The position numbers and the translations under genes were made by a program. This document shows, in pieces, positions 9,082 to 18,509 of a DNA stretch of 64,000 nucleotides. Source of the stretch: Palsa-147 sp036513895 (lineage in GTDB: Bacteria > Acidobacteriota > Terriglobia > Acidiferrales > UBA7541); NCBI GenBank assembly GCA_036513895.1, contig DATBYF010000048.1, positions 1 to 64,000 of the forward strand, given 5' to 3'. Position 1 is the stretch's first letter. Each line of letters begins with the position of its first letter. The notes under the pieces are model-generated. The model ran no database searches. It saw only the letters and a program-made list of their open reading frames with translations, and had not been told where the DNA came from.

Positions 9082-9093
9082 CCGATTATCGAA
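9082..9093. promoter_or_regulatory. Candidate PcaR-type operator in the pca divergent region
   Basis: CCGATTATCGAA lies between the divergent pca operon and its IclR regulator. It resembles the reverse complement of the site I remember for Pseudomonas PcaR (GTTCGATAATCGCAC), sharing CGATTATCGAA. The position, about 100 bases upstream of pcaI and 70 bases upstream of the regulator, fits control of both genes. The functional link is inferred. Confidence 0.4.
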
Positions 9094-9163
9094 AATGCGT
9101 GCGTATATCGCCTAGTTCGTGTATCCTTCCGCGCGTTCTGCCAGTTCCCTACCGGAGTTCTCG

Positions 9164-10039
9164 ATGCCTCGGCCCGAGAATCGGCCCGCCACCACTTCAC
9201 TTAAGCAGCCCGCGAATTCTCCGGCAGCGACCCCCATCCCATCGCCAATCCTGACACCTGCGGCGCAAGTGGACGCGCTCACGGGCGATCCAAATTTCAT
9301 GACGTCATTGGCCCGCGGCCTCGTCGTCATTCAAGCTTTCTCCGAAAGAGACCGCCGCCAAACAATTTCGCAACTTAGCGTAAAGACTGGGTTGTCGCGT
9401 GCCGCCGTGCGGCGATGCGTGTACACATTGGTGAAGCTCGGTTTTGCCGGAACTGACGACGGCCGCCATTTCCATCTACGTCCTAGAGTTCTGACGCTTG
9501 GCCACGCATACATCTCCTCGATGCCCCTTGCGTCCGCAGCACAGCCGGTGCTCGAGCATTTGAGCCACCTTCTTCACGAATCGAGTTCAATCGCAACGCT
9601 GGACGGCCTGGAAATTATTTACGTGGCACGCGCGAGCGCAACGCGAATCATGTCCATTGATCTGGGTGTTGGCAGCCGCTTGCCGGCATTTTGCACATCC
9701 ATGGGCCGCGTTTTGCTCGCGAATCTGCCGGCCGAAGAACTCGAATCGTGTCTCGCGCGCATCGAGTACACGCCGCACACGGATCGCACTGTAAGTAGTG
9801 CAGAAAAGCTGCGGCAAGTACTCCGATCGGTTCAACGCAATGAATACGCGATCGTTGATCAGGAATTAGAACTTGGCCTGCGCTCGATGGCAGTGCCGAT
9901 TCGAAATCCGATGGGCAAGGTGGTTGCGGCGCTCAACGTCGGCGCGCACGCGCAGCGCGTCTCGATTCAGGAGTTGCAGAATCGCTTTCTTCCCCATTTG
10001 CAGGCGGCGGCACAGGAGTTCTCGATGCTGCTTCGGTGA
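9164..10039 (+). CDS. pcaR: IclR-family regulator of the pca operon (PcaR/PcaU/PobR type)
   Basis: 291 residues from the ATG at 9164, which has GGAG six bases upstream; a GTG at 9119 is in frame but lacks a ribosome site. After a proline-rich tail, the helix-turn-helix domain spans FMTSLARGLVVIQAFSERDR to KLGFAGTDDG, with the recognition helix in SRAAVRRCVYTLV. The effector domain contains GSRLPAFCTSMGRVLLANL. The short spacing to the MFS gene (six bases) makes a regulator-transporter unit divergent from the catabolic operon. The effector is probably protocatechuate or 3-oxoadipate, by analogy. Confidence 0.85.
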   Translation: MPRPENRPATTSLKQPANSPAATPIPSPILTPAAQVDALTGDPNFMTSLARGLVVIQAFSERDRRQTISQLSVKTGLSRAAVRRCVYTLVKLGFAGTDDGRHFHLRPRVLTLGHAYISSMPLASAAQPVLEHLSHLLHESSSIATLDGLEIIYVARASATRIMSIDLGVGSRLPAFCTSMGRVLLANLPAEELESCLARIEYTPHTDRTVSSAEKLRQVLRSVQRNEYAIVDQELELGLRSMAVPIRNPMGKVVAALNVGAHAQRVSIQELQNRFLPHLQAAAQEFSMLLR

Positions 10040-10045
10040 CCGCGC

Positions 10046-11317
10046 ATGGCTGATACATCTCCATCATCGAGGCGCTACGAAAGTTCGCTGGTCGCGATGC
10101 TTTTCGTCACCTGGGGCACCGTCTTTCTCGACCGCATGGCGCAGCTTTATCTCGCTCCGTACATTGCGCCCGAATTCAATCTGAGCCACGAGCAAATCGG
10201 ATTGCTCGCGTCCGTTCTTGCAATTACCTGGGCGATTTCGACATTATTTTTCGGCGCGCTTTCGGATCGTGTGGGGCGCAGGCCGATTCTGATTCCCGCG
10301 GTGTTCGCGTTTTCGCTGCTGTCGTGGCTTTCGGGAACGGTCCATTCCTACCACCAACTCTTGCTGGTTCGCGCGCTGATGGGAATCGCAGAAGGCCCGA
10401 CGTGGTCGATCATGACGGCGCTCGTCGAAGAATCGTCATCTCCCGAGCGGCGAGGAAGAAATATCGGAATTGTGGTGAGCGCCGGCGCTCTCGTCGGACT
10501 TGCGGCGACGCCGATTCTGACCACCCAGATTGCTGCGCATTTTGGGTGGCGCTGGGCGTTTTTCGTGGCGGGGATTCCCGGCTTCATCACTGGCCTGCTC
10601 ATTTGGCGATTTGTTAAGGAGCCGGCGAAAAAGGAAGGCGGCGAATTTCACGGCCACAAACCGCGGCTAGGAGATTACGTTTCGATTCTGCGCTACCGCA
10701 ACATCTGGCTTTGCTGCATTGGCGCGACGGGATTCATCGGATGGCTGTTTTTGAACAGTGTTTTCGCGCCGCTTTACATCACGGAAGTGGCACACCAATC
10801 CGGGACGACTGCCGGCTTTCTTCTCGGCGCTTCCGGCCTGGGAAGTTTCATCCTCGGATTTCTGCTTCCGTCGCTCTCCGACCGGTGGGGACGCAAGCCG
10901 GTGCTGTTGCTGATGGCCGCGATGTCGGCAATCGTGCCGCTGGCGCTTTCGTTTCGGCCTCTCTATGCGTTCCCGTGGATATTGGCCGCCATTATTTTTC
11001 TTACAAACGCGGGCCAAGGGATAGCAGCGCTCGTGATGGTTGTCATCCCTACGGAAAGTGTGCCCCCGCAATTCGCTGCAACTTCCATTGGACTCGCGAC
11101 GCTCTCAGGCGAAGTATTTGGCGCGACCGTAGCTCCGGTTCTCGGTGGCGCGCTCGCGCAAACGCACGGCTTGGCCGCTCCACTGTGGATGTCGGCGGGC
11201 GGCGCGGCAATCGTTTTTCTTTCCGCATTGTTTTTGACAGAAAGCTCGAAAGTTAAAAACGCGCGGCTGCAGGCCGAGGCCGTGCGTGCCGATTCTGTGA
11301 GGAGCGCGACATCGTGA
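10046..11317 (+). CDS. pcaK: MFS transporter, aromatic acid:H+ symporter type
   Basis: 423 residues with many hydrophobic segments and the MFS signature GALSDRVGRRPIL between TM2 and TM3, repeated in degenerate form as LPSLSDRWGRKPVLLL in the second half. An early TM1 acidic residue (FLDRMAQLY) is in the position used by aromatic-acid symporters. It begins six bases after the IclR gene and sits beside the protocatechuate operon, so uptake of protocatechuate, vanillate or 4-hydroxybenzoate is likely. The substrate cannot be read from sequence. Confidence 0.75.
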   Translation: MADTSPSSRRYESSLVAMLFVTWGTVFLDRMAQLYLAPYIAPEFNLSHEQIGLLASVLAITWAISTLFFGALSDRVGRRPILIPAVFAFSLLSWLSGTVHSYHQLLLVRALMGIAEGPTWSIMTALVEESSSPERRGRNIGIVVSAGALVGLAATPILTTQIAAHFGWRWAFFVAGIPGFITGLLIWRFVKEPAKKEGGEFHGHKPRLGDYVSILRYRNIWLCCIGATGFIGWLFLNSVFAPLYITEVAHQSGTTAGFLLGASGLGSFILGFLLPSLSDRWGRKPVLLLMAAMSAIVPLALSFRPLYAFPWILAAIIFLTNAGQGIAALVMVVIPTESVPPQFAATSIGLATLSGEVFGATVAPVLGGALAQTHGLAAPLWMSAGGAAIVFLSALFLTESSKVKNARLQAEAVRADSVRSATS

Positions 11318-11607
11318 AAAGCAATGAGGATCTCGCAAACGACAGCCTCATCTGGATGTGGACGCAGAATTGATTTTCCCGATGTTGCTGATCAGAAATC
11401 ATAATTGGTCCGTCGGAATTGAAAGGATGTAGTCGAATCTTGGGAGAGCGGATAAGCGGTGGCCGATATTCGCACGTTCGCTCGATTAAAGTCTTGACAA
11501 CTTCTCGCGTTGCGCGTTAATTCTTTTGCCCATTGCGGGTGTTGTTGTCACAAAAGTGAGGGTTTCTCCAAATCCTAGCACCGAGTCTTTCCCAGAAGGA
11601 GCGGATC
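11318..11607 (+). promoter_or_regulatory. Leader and promoter region of the TonB receptor
   Basis: This 290-base gap contains a consensus -35 TTGACA at 11494-11499 with a weak -10 (TTAATT at 11517-11522, 17-base spacer). AGAAGGAGCGG lies just upstream of the ATG at 11608. I see no other gene; a 19-codon frame starting at 11314 overlaps the previous stop and is not credible. Confidence 0.4.
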
Positions 11608-14600
11608 ATGAGGCTACGTTTGGGTGTGTTGGCCGTTCTTGGTCTTGCCGGTATTTTGGGCGCTGCAAACTCCTCGTTTGCGCAAGCCAGCTTCGCTCAG
11701 CTCAACGGCACGGTCACAGACGAAAGCGGCGGAGCAGTGGCGAAGGCTTCGGTCTCGGCGCGCGAGTTGGACACGAACCTCTCGTACACCACAACCACCG
11801 GAGACGCGGGCTTCTATGTTTTCCCGAAATTGGAGCCGGGACGCTACGAGCTAAAGGTGTCCTTCACGGGCTTCGCGAATTACACGCAAACGGGACTCGC
11901 ACTCACCGTCGGCCAGTCCGCAACAGTAAACGTCACGCTGAAAATCGCATCAAAGGGTGAACAGCTCGTCGTCACAAGCGAAGCGCCAGTGATCGAGCCG
12001 ACGCGCACCGAAGTCAGCCAGGTAATTGACACGAAGCAAATTGATTCACTGCCTATCAGCGGCCGCCTGTTTACGGACTTTGCGCTTCTGACTCCTGGAG
12101 TTGCCACCGGCCGGACCAGCCTGCAATCCACGATCACGGAATTCGAAGTGACCCGCGTCTCCTTTGCCGGCATGCGCGACCTCAGCAATGAAGTCACCGT
12201 GGACGGCGCAGACAACATCAATACCGCGACGGGCTCGCAGCGCTCCACGCCTCCGCAGGAAGCAGTAAGCGAATTTCGCGTCGTCAACAATAGCTTCGGC
12301 GCGGAATATGGCCGCGCGCTCGGCGGAATCGTTAACATCGTTACGAAATCCGGCGGGAATGATTTCCACGGTTCGATTTACGACTATTTGCAAAACAACG
12401 CCACTGATGCGCGCTCGCTCCTGCAGCCAGCGCCGGAAGGTGATGCCTTGCGCCAGAATCAATTCGGCGCAACGGTAGGCGGTCCGATCAAGAAAGATAA
12501 GACTTTCTTCTTCGCGAATTATGAGGGACAGCGACGCGGCGAATCTCCGACGTATCCGACCACGCTGATTGAACCGGTAACGCTGCTTGATGGAACGCAG
12601 ACAACAAATCTGGGGCTCGTCGATGCAGCCAAAGCGGCACTAGGAATCGCCCCTGAGAACGTGAACATTTTGAAGACGAAGGACAATGATTACGGAATCG
12701 TCAAAATCGATCACCAATTCAATGCGGACAATCACCTGTCCATCCGGTACGGGGTCGAAGACGCCCGCGACCTCAATCAACTTGTCGGCAGCACGCTCGA
12801 CGGCGGCGGCATCGGAGCGCCCAGCAGCGGGCACAATGTATTCCTTCGCGACCAGTCGCTCGTCGGAGACATCTCCTCCACGCTGAAACCAAACCTAGTG
12901 AACAGCTTCCTCGCACAGTGGGCGCGCCGGCACTACAACTTCCCCGGAACTACCGGCCAACCAAACCTAGATATTCCAAACACGCTATTATTCGGGCACA
13001 ACTTTGGCGTCCTCGATGCAATTTACGAGAGCCGCGCGCAATTTTCAGATTCTTTGGCTTGGGTGAAGGGCAATCACGTTGCGAAGTTTGGGGTAGATTT
13101 TAATTACGTCGAGAATTTCGTCATTTGGCCCGGCTTTACGCCGATGCGCATCGTCCTACCTGGGCTTAACTGCCTCGTCGACTTTGCAAACTCCGTCACC
13201 GCTATCGCAAATCCGCTCGGGCCGTTCATCGCCTCGGCTCCCGCCGATGGCCCCTGCCCGACATCCGGAGGATTCCCATCGGTTCCCGGCCCGAATCCCC
13301 TGGATCCGCTCAATGGCGTGCCGATCGTTTTCTGGGGCGACCCGGTCGGGAGCGGCACGGTCATGCCGGGATTCCAGCCGCCAGCGATTCCGACAAACTG
13401 GCAGAACGCCTACCTGCCGTCTCAGGCGGTCAACTTCTCGGAAACGCTTAACCACAGCTACTATGGCTTCTACGCGCAAGATCAATGGCGATTGTCGCCG
13501 AAGTTTACGGTTAACTACGGCTTGCGTTACGACTTTGAAGCTGGACTCTCAAAGCAAATCAATCCTGACTATAAAGGATTTCAGCCTCGCATTGGTTTCG
13601 CTTATTCGCCGGATACCAAGACCGTTATCCGCGCGGGTTTTGGACTCTTTGACGATCGATACAACCTGTCTTTCCTGTTCATCACGCAGCCGCAACGTCC
13701 TAATACGATTCCCGGAGAAACATTGCCTGGCATTAGGCAGGGAGCGGACTCGGCAACATGGGTTCTGAACCAGCTGTCACCGGGCCCTCCGAATCCTGGC
13801 GGTCAAGTGATTCTTCCAGCGCAGGCGGCGGCGACTTTGGTGACCTCTGGCGTAGTGCCCCCGGAATATCTCACAGGTGCTAACAATCAAACCGTTACGG
13901 CGGGCTCGGGAATGGTCGACCACGCCAGCCGGATTCCATACTCGGAGCAAGCCAACATCGAAATTGATCGTGAGATCGGCCACGGCTTGGCAATCAGCGC
14001 TGGATACCTCTTCGTCGCCGCGCATAAACTGGTTCGCGCCGAAGATTTAAACGTTTGCCCGCCAGATGGCGCTCCTGCCAGCACTACTGTCCCGGCCATC
14101 ACTCCCGGGACACCGGGTTGCACGCCTGGACCGGCATCGGCAATTCCGCCGGACTGGCCCGCGGGAAAGGCATATTTCTACAATGGGAATCCCGGCGGCT
14201 CGGTCGCGTACACCAATGCCGGCCTTCTGTACTTCACGGACAACTCCGGAAATTCCATCTATCACGGCCTAACGCTTCAGGTAAGCGAGAGGATCAAGAA
14301 CTTCAGCCTGAACGCGAACTACACCTTCTCGCACACGTTGGATGATGGAACTTTTACCACGTTCGTCAGCACACCTCAGGACCTGTATGACCGGGCTGCG
14401 GAACGAGCGAACTCGAACCAGGACGTCCGCCACCGGTTCATTACGAACTTCACCGCCGAGGGCCCGAAAGAGAGCTTCCTGCGGAAGTTTGCGTTCAGCA
14501 GCATCATCACACTGCAAACGGGACGGCCATTTACGGACTTCGTGGGTTTCGATGCGAACGGCGATACCAATCCGGTTACGGACCGCGTCGGGCTTGAGCC

Positions 14601-14994
14601 AAGAAACTCCTACTACGGCGATCCACTTTACTCTTGGGACCTTCGGCTCTCTCGCTACTTCCAGATCAGAGAGCGGCTGCGATTGGATCTGATGGTTGAT
14701 GCGTTCAATGTGCTCAATCGGCCGAATGTGGACGAAGTCACTTCTGTGTATGGCGCCGCGGTCTTCTGCGGAACCGGCCCCGTACCGATGCGCTACAAAG
14801 ACGCAGGGACGCTCGCGGCCCAGCAAGAAGCAATTGCTTTCGACACAGGAACTGGACCTCCAACTTGCCCTGGATTCGGTGGTACAGGTTTGGGACTGAC
14901 GCCGGCTCCTCCAGTGCCGAACTCTTTGTTCGGCACGCCGAGAACGATGCTGAATCCGCGCCAGTTCCAGTTCGCGGCGAAGTTCTCGTTTTAA
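11608..14994 (+). CDS. TonB-dependent receptor with carboxypeptidase-regulatory domain (Oar-like)
   Basis: 1128 residues. A signal peptide (about 1-26, ending SFAQA) precedes a carboxypeptidase-D regulatory-like domain (about 30-120: LNGTVTDESGGAVAKASVS). A plug-like domain (about 125-260) contains VDGADNINTATG and YGRALGGIVNIVTKSGGN. The rest is an outer-membrane beta-barrel ending in an aromatic residue (FQFAAKFSF), as required for Bam insertion. Very large receptors of this architecture are abundant in Acidobacteriota. It follows the aromatic transporter in the same direction but has its own promoter. Outer-membrane passage of aromatic oligomers is possible; carbohydrate uptake is equally consistent. 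Confidence 0.85.
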   Translation: MRLRLGVLAVLGLAGILGAANSSFAQASFAQLNGTVTDESGGAVAKASVSARELDTNLSYTTTTGDAGFYVFPKLEPGRYELKVSFTGFANYTQTGLALTVGQSATVNVTLKIASKGEQLVVTSEAPVIEPTRTEVSQVIDTKQIDSLPISGRLFTDFALLTPGVATGRTSLQSTITEFEVTRVSFAGMRDLSNEVTVDGADNINTATGSQRSTPPQEAVSEFRVVNNSFGAEYGRALGGIVNIVTKSGGNDFHGSIYDYLQNNATDARSLLQPAPEGDALRQNQFGATVGGPIKKDKTFFFANYEGQRRGESPTYPTTLIEPVTLLDGTQTTNLGLVDAAKAALGIAPENVNILKTKDNDYGIVKIDHQFNADNHLSIRYGVEDARDLNQLVGSTLDGGGIGAPSSGHNVFLRDQSLVGDISSTLKPNLVNSFLAQWARRHYNFPGTTGQPNLDIPNTLLFGHNFGVLDAIYESRAQFSDSLAWVKGNHVAKFGVDFNYVENFVIWPGFTPMRIVLPGLNCLVDFANSVTAIANPLGPFIASAPADGPCPTSGGFPSVPGPNPLDPLNGVPIVFWGDPVGSGTVMPGFQPPAIPTNWQNAYLPSQAVNFSETLNHSYYGFYAQDQWRLSPKFTVNYGLRYDFEAGLSKQINPDYKGFQPRIGFAYSPDTKTVIRAGFGLFDDRYNLSFLFITQPQRPNTIPGETLPGIRQGADSATWVLNQLSPGPPNPGGQVILPAQAAATLVTSGVVPPEYLTGANNQTVTAGSGMVDHASRIPYSEQANIEIDREIGHGLAISAGYLFVAAHKLVRAEDLNVCPPDGAPASTTVPAITPGTPGCTPGPASAIPPDWPAGKAYFYNGNPGGSVAYTNAGLLYFTDNSGNSIYHGLTLQVSERIKNFSLNANYTFSHTLDDGTFTTFVSTPQDLYDRAAERANSNQDVRHRFITNFTAEGPKESFLRKFAFSSIITLQTGRPFTDFVGFDANGDTNPVTDRVGLEPRNSYYGDPLYSWDLRLSRYFQIRERLRLDLMVDAFNVLNRPNVDEVTSVYGAAVFCGTGPVPMRYKDAGTLAAQQEAIAFDTGTGPPTCPGFGGTGLGLTPAPPVPNSLFGTPRTMLNPRQFQFAAKFSF

Positions 14995-15380
14995 GGCTGC
15001 ATAGGCGCGATTTTCGGCGTATAGGCAGTCGCGCAGAACGCAAAAATAAGAGAGCAGGCAGAACCTCGGCGCGCATCAAATCGGTGCGCGCTGCAGCAGG
15101 TTAACTTCGTACCGGTCTAGTCGTCAGACATTCCGTCAAATTTTGACCGCCATGAACGCCGGTCATGGATCGTGACGAAACGACGGGGTGCAGATTTCGT
15201 TCGGTGGGAACATGCGGCTGTCTGACTGTATCGCGAAGCAAGCCCGCCGTGGCCGTAACACGACACATACCTCGACGAACTCGTCCTTCTTCCCAGCACC
15301 GGAGGCTTTTCTAATGGCAGTCTTCGTGTTGTTCACAGATCCTGGCACAATGGCGGCGCGTGGCAAACGTGCAAACGTAG
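14995..15380. promoter_or_regulatory. Gap upstream of the ketone-carboxylase operon, with palindromes
   Basis: No gene is recognised in these 386 bases. Two inverted repeats stand out. GTCAAATTTTGAC (15135-15147) is a perfect 6-1-6 palindrome. CCATGA/TCATGG (15150-15168) is a hairpin with a seven-base loop. Together they form a compact block about 215 bases upstream of the first operon gene at 15381 and are candidate operators. No confident -35/-10 pair was found. Confidence 0.35.
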
Positions 15381-16082
15381 ATGCTGAAACTCAGCGCTAA
15401 ACCGGAACCGATCGAAATTGATCCCGCGAAATCTGCGATCGTCGTGGTCGATATGCAGAATGCGTTCGCGAGCAAGGGCGGGACACTCGACATCGCGGGA
15501 GTGGATCTATCCGACGCGCCACGCGTGGTCCGTACGATTCGCCGCGTCCTCGATGCCGCTCGATCGGTCCGCATGCAGATTGTCTATCTCCAAATGGCCT
15601 ACAAGCCGGACTTGAGCAACGCCGGAGGACCGCATTCCCCGAATGGCTACAAGGAACTGGCGATGACGCTGATGCGTTCGAAGCCAGAGCTTAGCGGAAA
15701 GCTTCTGACCGAAGGAACGTGGGACAGTAAAATCGTCGACGAACTAGCGCCGCAGCCCGGAGACCTCGTCGTGGTCAAAACGAGATACAGCGGGTTCGCG
15801 AGCACAACTCTCGATTCGCAGCTCCGCGTGCGCGGCATTCGGTATCTGATTCTTGCGGGCGTCGCGGCGAATGTGTGCGTCGAGTCGACGCTGCGCGACG
15901 CCTATTTTCACGATTACTGGCCCATCCTTGTGGCCGACGCCACTATGGCCGCGGGCGGACAGGCCATTTACGATGCCACGTTGTTCAACGTCGAATCTTT
16001 TTTCGGCTGGAGCGTGAAATCGGAAGAGCTGTGCATGGCTCTGTGTGAGCGAAGGGGACAAGCGGCTCGTGTGGACGGCTGA
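15381..16082 (+). CDS. RutB-like cysteine amidohydrolase (isochorismatase superfamily)
   Basis: 233 residues. The catalytic triad of the superfamily is evident as D24 (VVVDMQNAF), K133 (VVKTRYSGF) and C166 (AANVCVEST). Sequence blocks such as YSGF, ESTLRDAYF and LFNVESFFGW are very like ureidoacrylate amidohydrolase RutB, with N-carbamoylsarcosine amidase as a more distant option. It overlaps the following HyuA-like gene by 38 bases, so it belongs to that operon. Other rut genes are absent, so a pyrimidine role is unlikely here; the substrate is unknown. Confidence 0.75.
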   Translation: MLKLSAKPEPIEIDPAKSAIVVVDMQNAFASKGGTLDIAGVDLSDAPRVVRTIRRVLDAARSVRMQIVYLQMAYKPDLSNAGGPHSPNGYKELAMTLMRSKPELSGKLLTEGTWDSKIVDELAPQPGDLVVVKTRYSGFASTTLDSQLRVRGIRYLILAGVAANVCVESTLRDAYFHDYWPILVADATMAAGGQAIYDATLFNVESFFGWSVKSEELCMALCERRGQAARVDG

Positions 16083-18078
16083 CATCGACGTTGGCGGGAC
16101 GCTCACCGACGGCTTATTCACCGGCGGAAACGAAATCGTTTCCGTCAAAGTTGACACGACTCCGCACGACCTGACTTTTTGCCTGTTTGATTGCCTCACG
16201 CAAGCAGCTACGAAGCTCGATTTCCCCAACGTTGCTTCGTTTCTCGAAGTGGTCGAATTGATTCGATGGTCCACGACGATTACGTCGAACGTGTTGGCAG
16301 AGCTGCGCGGCCCGCGCATCGGTTTGCTAATTTCGGCTGGCAACGAGACGACTCTCTACGGCAATGAGCCCTGCACGACGGTCTTGAATCGTCTGATATC
16401 TGAACGCGATGTAATTGGACTGAACGGCTCGGCGAGTGACGTTGACGTCATGAACGCTGCTCGCGCGCTTCTTGAAAGCGGCTCCCGGCGCATCTGCGTC
16501 AGCCTAAAAGGCTCGCACGGAAATCCCGATCGGGAGCTCGCATTCAAGCGAACCATCGACCAACAATATCCTGACCACTTCCTGGGGTCCGTGCCGGTTC
16601 TCGCGGGTAGCGATATCTCGAAAAGTGCTGACGATCGCACGCGAACATATTGCGCGCTGATCAATGCCTACACGCATGGGGCATTGGCGGCAACGCTCTT
16701 CAAGGCAGAAGATGATCTGCGGGAAACTGCCGGTTATGCCGGGTCGTTCCTCGTAAGCCACATCAATGGCGGCGTCGCAGGCGTTTCGAAAACCAAGGCG
16801 ATCGACACAATCGAGTCAGGTCCAGTCCTGGGTATTCTCGCCGGCTCTACTTTCGCGAAGGCCTACGGATTCCGCGACGCAATCGCGATGGATATCGGCG
16901 GCACGACGGCGAAAGTCAGCGTCCTCCGAAATTCCGAGCCGATGTACCGAAAGCCGGCCGACCTCTTCGGAATTCCGGTCGAGATTTCACTTCCCTACTT
17001 GCGCTCGATCGCTCTTGGCGGCGGAAGCGTTGTGAAATCAGTAGGAGACGCTCGATCTCCCGCTATTCAGCTCGGTCCCGAAAGCATGGGGTCCTATCCC
17101 GGCCCCGCGTGTTACGCACTCGGCGGCGATCAGCCCACGCTTACTGACGCACTTGTTGCGGCTGGGCTGATTAATCCTGAATATTTCCTGGGGGGCACGA
17201 AACTCATCGATCGCGAACTGGCTCGCAAAGCCATCCAAGAATCCATCGCGCGGCCGCTTGGTCTTTCTGTTGAAGGCGCGTGTCGCACGATTATCGGATC
17301 GGCGTTCGAGTTGGTGGCGAACGTCATCGCCGGCGCTCACGTTGAACTGAAACTCGATTTTTCGAAGTTCCCTCTTTTTGCCTATGGTGGAAATGGAGGC
17401 CTTTTTGCCTGCGGCGTCGCAGAAAAGGCCGGGTTGTCGAGCGTCCGGATTTTCTCGCTTGGGCCTGTATTCAGCGCGTTCGGCTCCTCGGTCTCGGATA
17501 TCGTCCACGTCTACGAGCGCGCTCTTCCCGCAGAATCGGTTACAGACGCGACCGCCGCTCGCTTTCGCCAGATTCTCGACGAAATGAAGACCGACGCTGC
17601 AAAAGATCTTCTGGGCGAAGGAATCAAGCCACACAATTTGAGTTACACGATCGAATTTGAAATATCAAGGGACGACCGGCATTCGGTATCTGTTGTCGTT
17701 TTAGAGACGGCACTCAGGAGTGCAGAAGAACTGAAAACTGCGCTAACGGTCGCGGTCACCGCTGCCGGAGAAAATCAGTCCACGCCGGGTATTCTCGAAC
17801 TTCTTCGAGTGCGGGTACGAAAGGAAATGTCGAAGCCACGACTGACCGAGCTTGCATTGCAAGGTTCCGATTCTTCCGACGCGCTCATCGGAACGCGCGA
17901 AGTTTTCTGGGGCAGCTGTAGCGGCCAGGCAAAAATCTACCGCTGGGAATCTCTGCTGCCCGGCAATCGCGTGGATGGCTGCGCGATTCTCGAAGGCGTC
18001 AATACAACATACTTTGTGCCCGAAGACTGGACGATGGTGGTAGACAGCTATGGAAATGGAGATTTGAGCCGGCGGTAG
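16045..18078 (+). CDS. HyuA-like subunit 1 of an acetone/acetophenone-type carboxylase
   Basis: 677 residues of the hydantoinase-A/oxoprolinase ATPase family. The N-terminal acetate/sugar-kinase-like motif is DIDVGGTLTDG and a second one is AMDIGGTTAKVSV, with GGGSV and YPGPACYALGG further on. It starts at a GTG inside the amidohydrolase gene; GTG at 16069 is an alternative. It is one of two different HyuA-like proteins in the operon, corresponding in order and size to the first (about 70 kDa) subunit of acetophenone carboxylase of Aromatoleum. ATP-driven carboxylation of a methyl ketone is inferred from the whole gene set; N-methylhydantoinase or 5-oxoprolinase activity is the alternative for a single subunit. 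Confidence 0.75.
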   Translation: MSEGDKRLVWTADIDVGGTLTDGLFTGGNEIVSVKVDTTPHDLTFCLFDCLTQAATKLDFPNVASFLEVVELIRWSTTITSNVLAELRGPRIGLLISAGNETTLYGNEPCTTVLNRLISERDVIGLNGSASDVDVMNAARALLESGSRRICVSLKGSHGNPDRELAFKRTIDQQYPDHFLGSVPVLAGSDISKSADDRTRTYCALINAYTHGALAATLFKAEDDLRETAGYAGSFLVSHINGGVAGVSKTKAIDTIESGPVLGILAGSTFAKAYGFRDAIAMDIGGTTAKVSVLRNSEPMYRKPADLFGIPVEISLPYLRSIALGGGSVVKSVGDARSPAIQLGPESMGSYPGPACYALGGDQPTLTDALVAAGLINPEYFLGGTKLIDRELARKAIQESIARPLGLSVEGACRTIIGSAFELVANVIAGAHVELKLDFSKFPLFAYGGNGGLFACGVAEKAGLSSVRIFSLGPVFSAFGSSVSDIVHVYERALPAESVTDATAARFRQILDEMKTDAAKDLLGEGIKPHNLSYTIEFEISRDDRHSVSVVVLETALRSAEELKTALTVAVTAAGENQSTPGILELLRVRVRKEMSKPRLTELALQGSDSSDALIGTREVFWGSCSGQAKIYRWESLLPGNRVDGCAILEGVNTTYFVPEDWTMVVDSYGNGDLSRR

Positions 18079-18122
18079 AATACGAGACCAAGTCCGGATT
18101 CAATTTTTGCGGGAAGGCATAT

Positions 18123-18509
18123 ATGCCACAAGAATCGCAAAGCAAAATTCGAATCACTGAGCATCTCGATCTCGATGTGGACCACGAGGAATGGCTGTGT
18201 AATCGCTGCGGGCGCACTTTGGGCCCAGCCCGCGAGAATTACAAAAAGGGCTGCCTGTTATACGAACGCGACCCCCGCGAAATTCACCCGCCCATCGTCA
18301 CCGGAAGCTTCAATTTTTCTCCGGATCCGCTCTGGGTCCGCATCGTCGAATTCTATTGCCCCGGCTGCGGCACCCAGATCGAAACCGAATACCTGCCTCC
18401 CGGCCATCCGATCACGCACGATATCGAACTCGATCTCGACAAACTCAAAGAGCGCCTCCGCAAAGGTGAATTCGTAATTCGCGCGGAGCGGCTCGAGGTC
18501 ACGGAATGA
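18123..18509 (+). CDS. Small zinc-finger subunit of the carboxylase (acetone carboxylase gamma-like)
   Basis: 128 residues with two CxxC pairs, C-N-R-C (near residue 28) and C-P-G-C (near residue 80), expected to bind one zinc. The order and size match the 15-kDa beta subunit of acetophenone carboxylase and, more loosely, the gamma subunit of acetone carboxylase. This subunit is what separates ketone carboxylases from plain hydantoinases, so it is key evidence for the operon's function. The ATG follows GGAAGG, and its TGA overlaps the next start as ATGA. Confidence 0.75.
   Translation: MPQESQSKIRITEHLDLDVDHEEWLCNRCGRTLGPARENYKKGCLLYERDPREIHPPIVTGSFNFSPDPLWVRIVEFYCPGCGTQIETEYLPPGHPITHDIELDLDKLKERLRKGEFVIRAERLEVTE

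Noticed and set aside
11314..11373. A 19-codon frame starting at GTG within the stop of the MFS gene
   Set aside because: It has no separate ribosome site, no recognisable features and no conservation evidence.
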